Assembly (NCBI GenBank): GCA_938015435.1
Contig: CALLPN010000016.1
Location: 186,001-250,000, forward strand
Length of the DNA: 64,000 nucleotides
DNA from: an uncultured Saprospiraceae bacterium
Lineage (GTDB): Bacteria; Bacteroidota; Bacteroidia; Chitinophagales; Saprospiraceae
Reading direction: 5' to 3'
Shown: positions 1 to 8,877 of the stretch, piece by piece
Layout of the letters: the number at the start of each line of letters is the position of its first letter
Numbering within the stretch: position 1 is the first letter of the stretch
Notes under the pieces: model-generated
What the model was told of the DNA's origin: nothing
Seen by the model: only the letters and a program-made list of their open reading frames with translations
Database searches by the model: none
Made by a program: the position numbers and the translations under genes

Positions 1-1
1 A

Positions 2-721
2 AGAAGCTCTATTAGACGATTACTAATTGGTGAAAACATTACACCTCTTCGCTATTTGGGTTGTATCGTCATATTAGGTATTTGTCCTTTGGAGGCTCTC
101 GGAGATATTGACAACGAGTTGCTTGACTCCGCTACTGTATTTCAAACTGCCAATGGTAATGAACGGATCTATATGATGCCTTTTGCAACAGACTCTGTGA
201 TGTGGCAACTTAGCTTTCCCCTACCTGAAGAAGAGGCGAAGCGATTGAATACTCAAGGTACGAAGGCGCTCAAAGAAGAAGCCTGTCGCAGAACGCAATG
301 GCATGATCCGATTCCTCAAATTTTGACGGCTACAGAAGAAAAACATATTTCTGGATATCCTGTTTATGATCGCGAATTACTTACGTCGCAACTATTGGAG
401 AATGCTGGACCAGTGACTTTAATTGGAGATGCCGCGCATCCAATGAGTCCTTTCAAAGGGCAAGGGGCCAATCAAGCGCTGTTAGATGCCTTAGCTCTAG
501 CACGTGGAATTTCAAGAGGATGTCAGCAATTTTCTGGATGGAAAGAGCGAGGTGTTAGAGAAAATGCACTGGCCGAATTTGAGAATAAAATGATAGAACG
601 TAGTGCTACAAAAGTGAAAGATTCTGCAGATGCGGCACAGTTCTTACACTCAGAAGTTGTTCTTCATGAAAGTAATGAACCTAGAGGAAAATGTCTAAAA
701 AGCGAAATGAATAGGATATAA
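2..721 (+). CDS. FAD-dependent monooxygenase, C-terminal part (gene cut by window start)
   Basis: The reading frame is open from base 2, so the gene begins before the window and about 239 C-terminal residues are seen. It belongs to the PHBH/TetX-like flavoprotein monooxygenases, which use FAD and NAD(P)H to hydroxylate small aromatic or polycyclic substrates. Visible hallmarks are an RSSIRRLL stretch at the extreme start, matching the end of the GADG-x-RS(x)R motif, and the second FAD motif GDAAHPMSPFKGQGAN with the following helix ALLDALALA. A TTG at 56 could be taken as a start, but it lies inside the conserved fold and is not credible. The C-terminus (EVVLHESNEPRGK) is typical of the TetX-like group. 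Substrate unknown. It is followed by an 87 nt spacer and a helicase gene that is probably transcribed separately. Confidence 0.85.
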   Translation, partial: RSSIRRLLIGENITPLRYLGCIVILGICPLEALGDIDNELLDSATVFQTANGNERIYMMPFATDSVMWQLSFPLPEEEAKRLNTQGTKALKEEACRRTQWHDPIPQILTATEEKHISGYPVYDRELLTSQLLENAGPVTLIGDAAHPMSPFKGQGANQALLDALALARGISRGCQQFSGWKERGVRENALAEFENKMIERSATKVKDSADAAQFLHSEVVLHESNEPRGKCLKSEMNRI

Positions 722-808
722 GTATTATACCCTTTACAAATCAATTTCTCCATTAAACCAGTGGGTTGTCAGAAGTAGGAATTACATTTATACCATAATA
801 GAAAAACT

Positions 809-1927
809 ATGAAGACATTTTCAGATCTAGGACTTAGTAAGGGATATATAAAAGCATTGAAAGAACTCAATATTATACATCCGACTGAAATCCAAGAAGC
901 CGTAATACCTCAGCTATTAGGCACCAAAACAGATCTGATTGGATTAGCGCAAACAGGTACAGGAAAGACTGCAGCATTTGGCTTACCTATATTGAACACT
1001 ATAAGCCAAAATAGAGAAGGAGTACAAGGATTAATCATTGCTCCTACTCGTGAGCTAGTACAACAGATAAAAAAGCAACTCTTCAAATTTACCAAATACC
1101 TTGATGAGAAAATTTTTGTAGAAGGAGTTTACGGTGGAGAGAAGATAGAGAAGCAAATTAAATCGCTCAGAAGAACTACGCATATTATTGTAGCCACGCC
1201 AGGACGCTTACTTGATTTGATAGAACGAGAAGCTGTAGATATCTCTAACGTATCTACGTTAATCTTAGATGAGGCTGACGAAATGTTAAGCATGGGTTTT
1301 GAAGAAGATATAAGTAAAATATTGGCTTACAATACTCACAAGCGTAATACTTGGTTGTTTTCGGCTACGATGCCAGACGAGGTAAAGAAGATCATCCACA
1401 ACTATATGTCGGTTGATGCGATTAAGATCGAAATCGACAAAAATGCTCAAGTCAATAAGAATATTTCTCATCATTATATTAATACTCATATTGAGGATAA
1501 GCTCTATGTAATCGAAAAAATCCTCAATAAAAGACAAAAAGAGAGAGGTGTTATCTTTTGTAAAACCAAAGCTGGAACAAGAACATTAACGAGTCAACTA
1601 CAAAACAAAGGTTTTTCTGTGGGTGCATTAGAAGGTGATATGCAACAGAAAGAACGTGATAAAGTTATGAGAGCTTTTAGAAATGAGAAACTCCAATTCT
1701 TAGTATCAACGGACGTTTCTGCAAGGGGTATCGATGTGAACAATCTCACGTTTGTACTTCATCACCAATTGCCAGATTTTTTAAACTACTATACTCATAG
1801 AAGTGGACGTACAGCTAGAGCTGGAAAAACAGGACAATCTATTGCGCTAATCATACCAGGTGAAAAGCAAAAGGTGATTGATACTCAAAATAAATTAGGT
1901 ATTACATTCAAAGAGATGAAGGTGTAA
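809..1927 (+). CDS. DEAD-box ATP-dependent RNA helicase
   Basis: A 372-residue two-domain RNA helicase that unwinds short RNA duplexes with ATP, likely in ribosome assembly or RNA decay. All motifs are in order: Q motif with PTEIQ near residue 25, Walker A AQTGTGKT (47-54), PTREL (79-83), TPGR (130-133), DEAD (154-157), SAT (185-187), ARGID and HRSGRTARAG near the C-terminal end. It stops soon after the helicase core, so it lacks the basic tail of CsdA or the RNA-binding domain of DbpA; RhlE-like is the closest description. The ATG at 809 gives a start eight residues before the Q motif. It stands alone between a monooxygenase and a convergent secreted-protein gene. Confidence 0.95.
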   Translation: MKTFSDLGLSKGYIKALKELNIIHPTEIQEAVIPQLLGTKTDLIGLAQTGTGKTAAFGLPILNTISQNREGVQGLIIAPTRELVQQIKKQLFKFTKYLDEKIFVEGVYGGEKIEKQIKSLRRTTHIIVATPGRLLDLIEREAVDISNVSTLILDEADEMLSMGFEEDISKILAYNTHKRNTWLFSATMPDEVKKIIHNYMSVDAIKIEIDKNAQVNKNISHHYINTHIEDKLYVIEKILNKRQKERGVIFCKTKAGTRTLTSQLQNKGFSVGALEGDMQQKERDKVMRAFRNEKLQFLVSTDVSARGIDVNNLTFVLHHQLPDFLNYYTHRSGRTARAGKTGQSIALIIPGEKQKVIDTQNKLGITFKEMKV

Positions 1928-2153
1928 TTATATAAATTAAAGTAATAGCCGTGGATATTTAAAAATATGAATTCTACTGATCTGACTATCAACTCAACCA
2001 CTGACCTCCAATAACTGTTAACGAAACATATTACATAATCTCTGCAGTTGTTGTAAAAACAAATACGCTCTCCAATTTTATAAAGTCAGTGAGTGTATTG
2101 CAATAAGAATTTCAACTTAATTGCGAATTACTCAATACTTTCGAAGAACTAAA

Positions 2154-2192
2154 ACAAAAAAATCGGCTACCCTAACAGGATAGCCGATTCTT
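2154..2192 (-). terminator. Rho-independent terminator of the lysine-rich protein gene
   Basis: Perfect 9-bp stem AATCGGCTA / TAGCCGATT (2161-2169 and 2181-2189) around an 11-nt loop that can add two more C-G pairs. Read on the minus strand it is followed by a run of seven T. It lies about 20 nt past the stop codon of the minus-strand gene at 2213. Confidence 0.85.
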
Positions 2193-2212
2193 TATTTCTC
2201 TTAAAGTAATGC

Positions 2213-2668
2213 TTACTTCTTCAAGTATGTTTTATTTCCATTGGAGTTGATATAGTACTTACCTCCTTTTGGGCCTTTGTATATCATCCTGCCTTTATCA
2301 TCTTTACCCATAGATTTATCGGATGATTTATTAGGCTTATTAGTATAACTCTTTTTTGCTTTAGTTGACTTTTTCGTCGTCTTAGCTTTCTTCTTAGCAG
2401 TTTTACCTTTTTTAGTTGCTTTTTCAGTATCACTTTTCTTCGCTCCTTTTTTAGCCTTTTTTGCCTTCTTAGCCTTTTTATCTCCTTTCTTAGACTTCGA
2501 TTTTTTAGCTTTCTTAGCCTTCTTGGATTTTTTAGTTTTTTTAGTTTTTTTAGTTTTTGTCTTCTCAGTTTTATCCTTCTTTGAAGATGAATTTTGAGCT
2601 ACAACAGACGTTGACGTACCTACTAAGAACACTAATGCAAATAAAGCGTATTTCAAAAAATGTTTCAT
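2213..2668 (-). CDS. Secreted lysine-rich protein with C-terminal PBCV-type basic adaptor motif
   Basis: A 151-residue protein. Residues 1-24 form a signal peptide with a likely cut after VVA (VVA|QNSSS). Residues about 28-105 are almost only Lys, Ala, Thr, Ser and Gly, in KKAKKAKK-type repeats resembling the histone H1 tail but placed behind a secretion signal. The last 30 residues contain KGPKGGKYYINSNG and end TYLKK, which matches the short PBCV-specific basic adaptor domain. In Bacteroidota such proteins are secreted and uncharacterised. A polyanion-binding role (DNA, polysaccharide, teichoic-like polymers) is inference from charge alone. The gene is monocistronic, with its own promoter at 2750-2778 and terminator at 2161-2189. 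The low-complexity sequence makes homology calls inside the repeat unreliable. Confidence 0.8.
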   Translation of the reverse strand: MKHFLKYALFALVFLVGTSTSVVAQNSSSKKDKTEKTKTKKTKKTKKSKKAKKAKKSKSKKGDKKAKKAKKAKKGAKKSDTEKATKKGKTAKKKAKTTKKSTKAKKSYTNKPNKSSDKSMGKDDKGRMIYKGPKGGKYYINSNGNKTYLKK

Positions 2669-2749
2669 AATTTTAGTTTTGATTCATATTTATTGTCAAA
2701 AATCAACTTTTCAGTAAGATATTACTTCTAGTTTCTACTTCTTTAGACC

Positions 2750-2778
2750 CAAAAGTAAGCGTAAAGTCACAATACCAA
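2750..2778 (-). promoter_or_regulatory. Bacteroidota-type promoter for the lysine-rich protein gene
   Basis: On the minus strand a TTG (complement of 2776-2778) is followed after 18 nt by TACTTTTG (complement of 2750-2757), a full match to TAnnTTTG. This predicts a 5' leader of about 75 nt before the ATG at 2668. Confidence 0.65.
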
Positions 2779-3089
2779 TAAAATAAAACCATCTATTGGC
2801 AATTAAGTCGTTTTAGTAGAATGGTTAGTAAAGCATCTATTACAACTTAATCTCTAGCTTACTATTCTCTCAAACCTAACTATACTAACAAACTAAGCGC
2901 TCGATCATACAGCTCACATTACCGTATTTCACACCTTGAATATCCTTACCCTTATCTTAGTCGACCATCTCTACAAAAAAACATATACTCAAGCCTTCCA
3001 ATTATAAGACAAAATTGATATTTCCAAATGACAATTCTTCTTATCTTGACAGAAATAAAAGAATAATTCAAGTAAAAACCAATTTAATC
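2779..3089. other. Intergenic stretch between divergent genes
   Basis: About 310 nt, AT-rich, between the promoter of the minus-strand lysine-rich protein and the start of the plus-strand sugar-acid operon. No RNA gene, strong hairpin or conserved ORF was seen. It must hold the promoter of the operon, but no clear TAnnTTTG element on the plus strand was identified. Confidence 0.5.
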
Positions 3090-4343
3090 ATGGCAACTAA
3101 TAGCCTCTCTACCTTAGAAAAATTGAAAATTAAACTTAAAGACTATGGGCCTGCCTTTTTTATTATCGGTTATGTAGTTGGAACTGGAAGTGTCACGTCA
3201 ATGGTGGTCTCTGGCGCAAAATTCGGTTTAAGTCTGTCTTGGGCATTATTGTTATCTTGTTTCTTTACATATTTCCTCCTTATATCGATTAGTAAGTTAA
3301 CTATTATCTCAGGAGATACACTTATGTGTAATTTTAAAAAGACATTTGGAAAACCAGTTACTCTCTTTATCATTACTGCTCTAGCAGTTTCTATTGTCTC
3401 TTCTGTTATAGGAGTAATGGGTGTAGTCGCGGAGGTAGCAATGGAATGGATCTCTGTAAAAACCTCCATCTCCTTTTTAAACGGACCCATTATTTCTACT
3501 TTCTTTATTTTTATTTTGATTAGCTTATTTTGGACCGGAAAGCACGAAAACTTCATTAAGGCCATGAGCATCATGGTAGGTTTTATGGCACTCGCATTTA
3601 TCATCACAAGTTTTATGGTTTTAAAAGAATCAGGTAAAACTATAATTGATTTTTTTCCAACATTACCACAAGGTGACAATATAGGGCTCATTATTGCCGG
3701 TATAGTTGGTACCACAATGGCAGGAGTTTGCTTGGCCTCTAGAAGTATTCTGGTCCAAGAACAAGGTTGGAATCATAGTGATTTAAAAAAAGACAATAAG
3801 GATGCTATGTCATCTATGATTATGACTTTTCTAATTAGTCTTGCTATCATGATTAGTGCGACAGGAACTCTATACTTTTCCGGAACTCCTGTAGATAATG
3901 CAACAGATTTAATGCACGCTTTAGGACCCTGGGCAGGAGAATTTGCTCTTACGTTATTTACATTAGGTATTATCGCGGCAGGACTATCATCAATCTTTCC
4001 GAATCTCCTATTGTTTCCATGGTTGATTTCAGATTACGCCGGTACTCCACGTAACATGAAAAGACCATTGTTTAAGCTAATTGCCATATTAGTCGCATTA
4101 TCTGGTTTGATTGTTCCTCTTTTAGGCGGCAAACCAATGTGGATATTAATCGCATCACAAGCACTAAGTCCTTTTGTGATGCCTTTGATCACATTGTTTC
4201 TCATCATACTATTGAATAAATCTGAAATTATGAAAACACATAAAGCTACTCTCGGAATGAATATAGCATTAGGCGCTACTTTTGTGTTTAACTGTTTCAT
4301 GCTATATATTGCAATAATTGGATTTATTGATTTCATAAATTGA
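3090..4343 (+). CDS. NRAMP-superfamily transporter lacking the metal-binding motifs
   Basis: About 417 residues and some 11 hydrophobic segments, with the overall layout of NRAMP (LeuT-fold) carriers, starting with the TM1 sequence GPAFFIIGYVVGTGS. Canonical NRAMP metal transporters carry DPGN in TM1 and MPHN in TM6. Here the corresponding sites read GTGS (residues 31-34) and TTMAGV (208-213), so the Asp and Asn metal ligands and the MPH signature are absent. Transport of Mn2+ or Fe2+ is therefore doubtful. It is the first gene of an operon with a PMI-like enzyme, an UxuB-type reductase and UxuA, so a sugar acid is a plausible cargo (inference). The frame extends back to a TTG at 3015, but the ATG at 3090 places only a short cytoplasmic tail before TM1 and is preferred. 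The next gene begins 40 nt downstream. Confidence 0.75.
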   Translation: MATNSLSTLEKLKIKLKDYGPAFFIIGYVVGTGSVTSMVVSGAKFGLSLSWALLLSCFFTYFLLISISKLTIISGDTLMCNFKKTFGKPVTLFIITALAVSIVSSVIGVMGVVAEVAMEWISVKTSISFLNGPIISTFFIFILISLFWTGKHENFIKAMSIMVGFMALAFIITSFMVLKESGKTIIDFFPTLPQGDNIGLIIAGIVGTTMAGVCLASRSILVQEQGWNHSDLKKDNKDAMSSMIMTFLISLAIMISATGTLYFSGTPVDNATDLMHALGPWAGEFALTLFTLGIIAAGLSSIFPNLLLFPWLISDYAGTPRNMKRPLFKLIAILVALSGLIVPLLGGKPMWILIASQALSPFVMPLITLFLIILLNKSEIMKTHKATLGMNIALGATFVFNCFMLYIAIIGFIDFIN

Positions 4344-4383
4344 TTATTTCTCAAAACACTTATGTATAAAATAACTGTAGGAC

Positions 4384-5478
4384 ATGACTAACGACCTAGA
4401 TAAATATGCCCATATTCCTCTTAAACAGCTCTCTAATAGAGTTTGGAGAACTTATGAAGGAGGCGCTTTGATTGACAATTGGAAAAACACAATCCCTGAG
4501 GTCGATGGAAGTATGCCAGAAGAATGGATCATGTCAACGATTACTGCCCGCGGTATAGGCCGTCCTATAGATGAAGGTCTATCTATTGTAATAACTGAAA
4601 ATGGCAATTTACCACTCAAGGAGTTAATAGACTCAAACCTCGAGTTATACTTAGGGTCGTCACTTGCCCAAAAATATGGTACCACCGGAGTATTGATAAA
4701 GATGTTAGATTCGGTAGAACGATTAACTCTTCAAGTTCATCCGGATAAAAAGTATGCTAAAACGATCTTCAATTCAGAATTTGGCAAAACCGAATCTTGG
4801 TATGTATTAAATACACGTGAGGTAGATGGTGAGAAAAGCGTCGTTTATATGGGATTCAAAAAACATGTAACCAAAGAAAAGTGGAAAGCTTTCTTTGAAG
4901 ATCAAAATATAGAAGGAATGCTTGATTGTTTGCATAAAATAGAAGTAAATCCTGGTGATGCTTTTATGATATACGGAGGTATTCCACATGCCATTGGTGC
5001 TGGTTGCTTCTTAATGGAAGTACAAGAGCCAACAGACTATACTATGCGTGTAGAAAAAACAACACCAAAAGGAATGAAGATTGGACCCGCATTAATTCAT
5101 CAAGGTGTTGGTGAAGAAAAAATGTTAGAATGCTTTCATTATGATACATATACCCTAGACGAAGCACTGAATAGCTGGAGAGTAAAACCTGAAGTATTAG
5201 AAAGCTCGAGTGAATTTACTCTGAAAACCCTCTTTAACGAATCGCATACCAATTGCTTTGGTCTAAATGAATTGATTTTAAATGGTAATTATAAAATTAA
5301 AGGCAACGGGAGTTTTTATGCTGCTGTCATTTATTCTGGCGATGGACTAATGACTTGTAATGGAAAAGAGTATCAATATACACAAGGTGATGAAATATTT
5401 ATTTCAGCCGCTATCACAGAAATCACCTTTTCTTCCAACAATCCGTCCAAAATATTACTCTGCTACCCTCCCAACTAA
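4384..5478 (+). CDS. Type I phosphomannose-isomerase-like enzyme
   Basis: A 364-residue cupin of the type I mannose-6-phosphate isomerase family, which interconverts aldose and ketose with a zinc ion. The zinc ligands are all visible: Q117 and H119 in LQVHPDK, E137 in GKTESWY, and H202 in GGIPHAIGAG; the catalytic-type arginine is R222 in YTMRVE. The C-terminal about 90 residues form the second cupin. It is somewhat longer than the roughly 320-residue Bacteroidota ManA forms. It lies between a transporter and the fructuronate-to-KDG genes, and no uronate isomerase (UxaC) is present, so it may isomerise a free uronic acid rather than mannose 6-phosphate. This is inference from context; ordinary ManA activity is the conservative reading. 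Confidence 0.85.
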   Translation: MTNDLDKYAHIPLKQLSNRVWRTYEGGALIDNWKNTIPEVDGSMPEEWIMSTITARGIGRPIDEGLSIVITENGNLPLKELIDSNLELYLGSSLAQKYGTTGVLIKMLDSVERLTLQVHPDKKYAKTIFNSEFGKTESWYVLNTREVDGEKSVVYMGFKKHVTKEKWKAFFEDQNIEGMLDCLHKIEVNPGDAFMIYGGIPHAIGAGCFLMEVQEPTDYTMRVEKTTPKGMKIGPALIHQGVGEEKMLECFHYDTYTLDEALNSWRVKPEVLESSSEFTLKTLFNESHTNCFGLNELILNGNYKIKGNGSFYAAVIYSGDGLMTCNGKEYQYTQGDEIFISAAITEITFSSNNPSKILLCYPPN

Positions 5479-5522
5479 ATGCTAATATTTTTTCAATCAA
5501 ACAATTAAAACTAAATGCTGAA

Positions 5523-6335
5523 ATGAATCTATTCAATCTAGATGACAAGATAATTATTTTGACTGGTGGCTGCGGTGTACTCGGAGGTGGAATGGCAAAA
5601 TACTTATTAGAAAATAATGCAACGGTGATTCTATTGCATTATAAAGAAGCCCCACTTCTCTCCACTATTCAAAATTTAAAAAAGATAAGCAATAAAGTTT
5701 ATGGTTACTTATGCAATGTTGTCGAAGAAGGTAGCCTTAAAAAGGTAGCACAAAAAATAATGCATACCCACGGCGGTATCGATGTATTAATAAATGCTGC
5801 AGGAGGAAACAAACCAGGTGCAACTATTGGTCCTAACCAATCTGTATTTGATGTAGATGTAGAACAATTTAAGCAAGTAATCGATCTAAATTTATTCGGA
5901 AGTATAATTCCTACCTTAGTATTCGGCAGGGAAATGGCTAAGAATAAAAGAGGGACTATCATTAACATTTCTTCTATGGCTGCAGATCGAGCCATCACAC
6001 GTATAATGGGATACTCTACTTCCAAAGCTGCTATAGACAATTTTACCAAATGGATGTCCGTGGAATTAGCTCAGAAATATGGAGATGGTATGCGTGTAAA
6101 TGCAATAGCTCCTGGATTCTTTATTAGCAATCAAAACAGAACGCTATTAACTAACGAAGATGGAAGCTATACCGACAGAGGTAACACGATTATTAAAAAC
6201 ACACCTATGAATCGCTTTGGCGATGCCGATGAATTAAATGGAGCTATTCATTATTTGTGTTCAGAAGCATCCAAATTTGTTACTGGCATTGTCATTCCGA
6301 TAGATGGTGGATTTACCGCATTTAGTGGCGTATAA
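5523..6335 (+). CDS. SDR-family D-mannonate oxidoreductase (fructuronate reductase)
   Basis: A 270-residue short-chain dehydrogenase. The Rossmann glycine motif TGGCGVLGGG is at residues 14-23, NAAGG at 91-95, the catalytic Ser at 150/151 and YSTSK (Y164, K168). The C-terminal stretch APGFFISNQNR and the ending IDGGFTAFSGV are characteristic of the YjmF/UxuB-type SDR that reduces D-fructuronate to D-mannonate with NAD(P)H. It sits 44 nt after the PMI-like gene and 19 nt before uxuA, supporting a shared transcript and a role in uronate breakdown. The reaction is assigned from family and neighbour, not from specific substrate residues. Confidence 0.85.
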   Translation: MNLFNLDDKIIILTGGCGVLGGGMAKYLLENNATVILLHYKEAPLLSTIQNLKKISNKVYGYLCNVVEEGSLKKVAQKIMHTHGGIDVLINAAGGNKPGATIGPNQSVFDVDVEQFKQVIDLNLFGSIIPTLVFGREMAKNKRGTIINISSMAADRAITRIMGYSTSKAAIDNFTKWMSVELAQKYGDGMRVNAIAPGFFISNQNRTLLTNEDGSYTDRGNTIIKNTPMNRFGDADELNGAIHYLCSEASKFVTGIVIPIDGGFTAFSGV

Positions 6336-6354
6336 TTAATTATAAATAAAACTG

Positions 6355-7530
6355 ATGGAGCAAACATGGCGTTGGTACGGCCCAAAGGATCCTGTATCAT
6401 TATTAGATATAAAACAAGCTGGAGCGACAGGAATCGTTTCGGCATTACATCATATTCCCAATGGAGCTATTTGGCCTATTGAAGAAATAAAAGAAAGAAA
6501 AGCAATCATAGAACGGTCTGGTCTCTCATGGAGTGTAGTTGAGAGCATTCCTATACACGAACATATAAAAACTAGGTCTGGAGATTTCCTGAAATATATA
6601 AGCAATTACAAAACTAGTATTGAAAACTTAGCTAAGTGTGGCATCTATATCATTTGTTATAATTTCATGCCGGTTTTAGATTGGACAAGGACTTCGCTTG
6701 ACTATGTGGTTAATGATGGATCAAAGGCCTTACGATTCGATGTAATTGCATTTGCTGCGTTCGAATTGTTTATTCTAAAAAGACCTGGAGCCATAGATTC
6801 GTATACGGATGTCATAAAAGATAAAGCCAAAACCTATTTTAATAGTATCTCAACTAAAGAAATAGAAAAATTATCGAATAATATTATTGCCGGCTTACCT
6901 GGAGCTGAAGAGGGTTATAATCTAGAACAATTCCAAGAGGTTTTAAATACTTACGACAATATAGATAGCGACAAATTAAAACAGAATCTAATTGAGTTCT
7001 TAAAAGAAATCATTACGATAGCATCAAGCAATAATGTTCTGATGTGCATTCATCCAGATGATCCTCCAATGCCTATTCTTGGTTTACCTAGAGTCGTAAG
7101 TACAGAAGAAGACTTTGCTTACTTATTTTCTCAAGTACCAGATCCAGCTAATGGAATGACTTTTTGCACGGGTTCGTTAGGTGTTAGAAAAGATAATGAC
7201 TTAGTGAAAATATTTCAACGATTCGCCGATAGAGTTCATTTCTTACATTTAAGAAGTACTCAACGAGATGCAGATGGAAATTTCTTTGAAGCGAACCATT
7301 TGGAAGGGAACGTTGATATGTTTAGCATTGTAAAAGAGGTGATTAAAGAAGAAAAAAGACGGGCGACAGAGGGGCGAAAAGATTACGCAATTCCGATGAG
7401 ACCAGACCACGGCCATCAAATGTTAGACGATTTAGAAAAAGTTACAAATCCAGGATATTCCGGTATTGGAAGATTAAGAGGGTTGGCAGAACTAAGAGGA
7501 TTAGAACTTGGAATATCGAGAAGTCTTTAG
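6355..7530 (+). CDS. uxuA: Mannonate dehydratase UxuA
   Basis: A 391-residue TIM-barrel enzyme that dehydrates D-mannonate to 2-keto-3-deoxygluconate (EC 4.2.1.8). The family start [10 protein letters not shown] is intact, and the metal-binding residues are visible as H233 in CIHPDDPP, C271 in FCTGSLG, H298 in HFLHLRS and D351 in RPDHGHQ. Length is normal for the family. It is the last gene of the operon beginning at 3090. The next step enzymes (KDG kinase and KDPG aldolase) are not in the window. No terminator hairpin was seen before the convergent aminopeptidase gene. Confidence 0.97.
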   Translation: MEQTWRWYGPKDPVSLLDIKQAGATGIVSALHHIPNGAIWPIEEIKERKAIIERSGLSWSVVESIPIHEHIKTRSGDFLKYISNYKTSIENLAKCGIYIICYNFMPVLDWTRTSLDYVVNDGSKALRFDVIAFAAFELFILKRPGAIDSYTDVIKDKAKTYFNSISTKEIEKLSNNIIAGLPGAEEGYNLEQFQEVLNTYDNIDSDKLKQNLIEFLKEIITIASSNNVLMCIHPDDPPMPILGLPRVVSTEEDFAYLFSQVPDPANGMTFCTGSLGVRKDNDLVKIFQRFADRVHFLHLRSTQRDADGNFFEANHLEGNVDMFSIVKEVIKEEKRRATEGRKDYAIPMRPDHGHQMLDDLEKVTNPGYSGIGRLRGLAELRGLELGISRSL

Positions 7531-7697
7531 TACCACTACTGTTTGCTTATATTACTTTATACTTATTGAAAAAAATATTATATCAAGGCGAAAATAACTT
7601 CTTAGCCGTAGATAACTTTTGAATTCCACCGAATAAATGCGGCACTGCGAAAAAATCTTCTTTTACCGACTCCATTCTTTTTTGCTTGCCGGCTATC

Positions 7698-8795
7698 CTA
7701 AAAAATAATAAATTCTCCATTTTCATAGATCAACTTACCATCTACGATAATCTGGCCACCATCTTTCATATCCGAGATCATATCCCAATGAATAGCAGAT
7801 TGATTGAGTCCTCCATTTTGCTTATATGCTTGTCCTACTGCCATATGTATAGATCCACCGATCTTTTCATCAAATAAAATATTCTTAGTCGCTCGCTGGA
7901 TATTATAATTAGTTCCAATCGCTACTTCGCCAAAACGGTTAGCTCCAGGAATTTTCATTACTTCATCGATGACTTCTTTACCTCTCTCAGCATCCCACTT
8001 TACCACGACACCGTCTTCTACCCATAAAGTGATATTATGTACATCTTGTCCCATATACACAATGGGATAATCGAAAAATACAACCCCATTTACACTATCT
8101 TCTATGGGTGCCGAATATACTTCTCCAGATGGCATATTAGTCTGTCCATCAGAATTCATCCAAATTCTATCTTTTACTCTAAAAGTAATGTCCGTCTTTT
8201 TGGACTTGTATTGCACTACATCCGCTTTATTGAGATAGTCAACTACCTTTTGCTGAGATGCACGTACTTTGAGCCACTCTCCCTCCGGATCGTCCGCAAA
8301 TAGATTACAAGCATTAAAGACAAACTGCTGATACTCTTCTAGACTCATTCCGGCTTGCTGTGCACTTGCCTGTGTTGGATACTGACAGAGAGACCTTTTG
8401 AGTGACCTATCAGCCGTACGGGTGAAGTAGGTTTGGTTGATTCCAGATAACGCCTTACTTCGTTTCTTTCTTTGCTCAGGATCTACGCTTTGTGTTTCTT
8501 TGAGATTGAATGGGGCTCTAATCGCTAGATAAGCATCATAGTTTTCCATCGCTTCCTTTTGCAAAGGCGAAACATGAGCTAGCTGATCATCATTAGCATG
8601 ATCCAAAAAGATCTTTGCCTCTTCTCTAAATGACATCTTAACATCAACATGTGCACCCGCTTTCATAGCAGAACGATAAACTTCTCTGACGAGTGGTTGC
8701 GCTAATGTGGTTGAGCTGATGTACAATCTTTCTCCTGGCTGTATCTCTAAGCAATAGTGTACAAGTAGGTTAGCGTATTTCTCTAGTATTTGCAT
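7698..8795 (-). CDS. M29-family metallo-aminopeptidase
   Basis: A 365-residue cytoplasmic aminopeptidase of family M29 (AmpS / aminopeptidase T type), releasing N-terminal amino acids using two metal ions. The C-terminal half carries the metal site: Glu of GEVYSAPIED, Glu of FGEVAIGTN, and the HMAVGQAY and HWDMISDM segments giving His, His and Asp. The N-terminus (LEKYANLLVHYCLEIQPGERL) is typical. Length is slightly shorter than the roughly 410-residue Thermus enzyme. The gene is transcribed alone, convergent with uxuA. Confidence 0.9.
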   Translation of the reverse strand: MQILEKYANLLVHYCLEIQPGERLYISSTTLAQPLVREVYRSAMKAGAHVDVKMSFREEAKIFLDHANDDQLAHVSPLQKEAMENYDAYLAIRAPFNLKETQSVDPEQRKKRSKALSGINQTYFTRTADRSLKRSLCQYPTQASAQQAGMSLEEYQQFVFNACNLFADDPEGEWLKVRASQQKVVDYLNKADVVQYKSKKTDITFRVKDRIWMNSDGQTNMPSGEVYSAPIEDSVNGVVFFDYPIVYMGQDVHNITLWVEDGVVVKWDAERGKEVIDEVMKIPGANRFGEVAIGTNYNIQRATKNILFDEKIGGSIHMAVGQAYKQNGGLNQSAIHWDMISDMKDGGQIIVDGKLIYENGEFIIF

Positions 8796-8877
8796 GATTT
8801 TTTTCTATGATGATTATCAATTATTGTATTAATAATTTGCTTTTATAACTTCGTAAAGGACCAAATTGAAACAAAGA

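Noticed and set aside
3015-3089. TTG at 3015 as start of the NRAMP-like protein
   Set aside because: The extra 25 residues are polar and not family-like; ATG at 3090 places the first membrane helix correctly.
3170-3715. 181-codon minus-strand ORF inside the NRAMP-like gene
   Set aside because: Antisense shadow of a hydrophobic protein; no recognisable domain.
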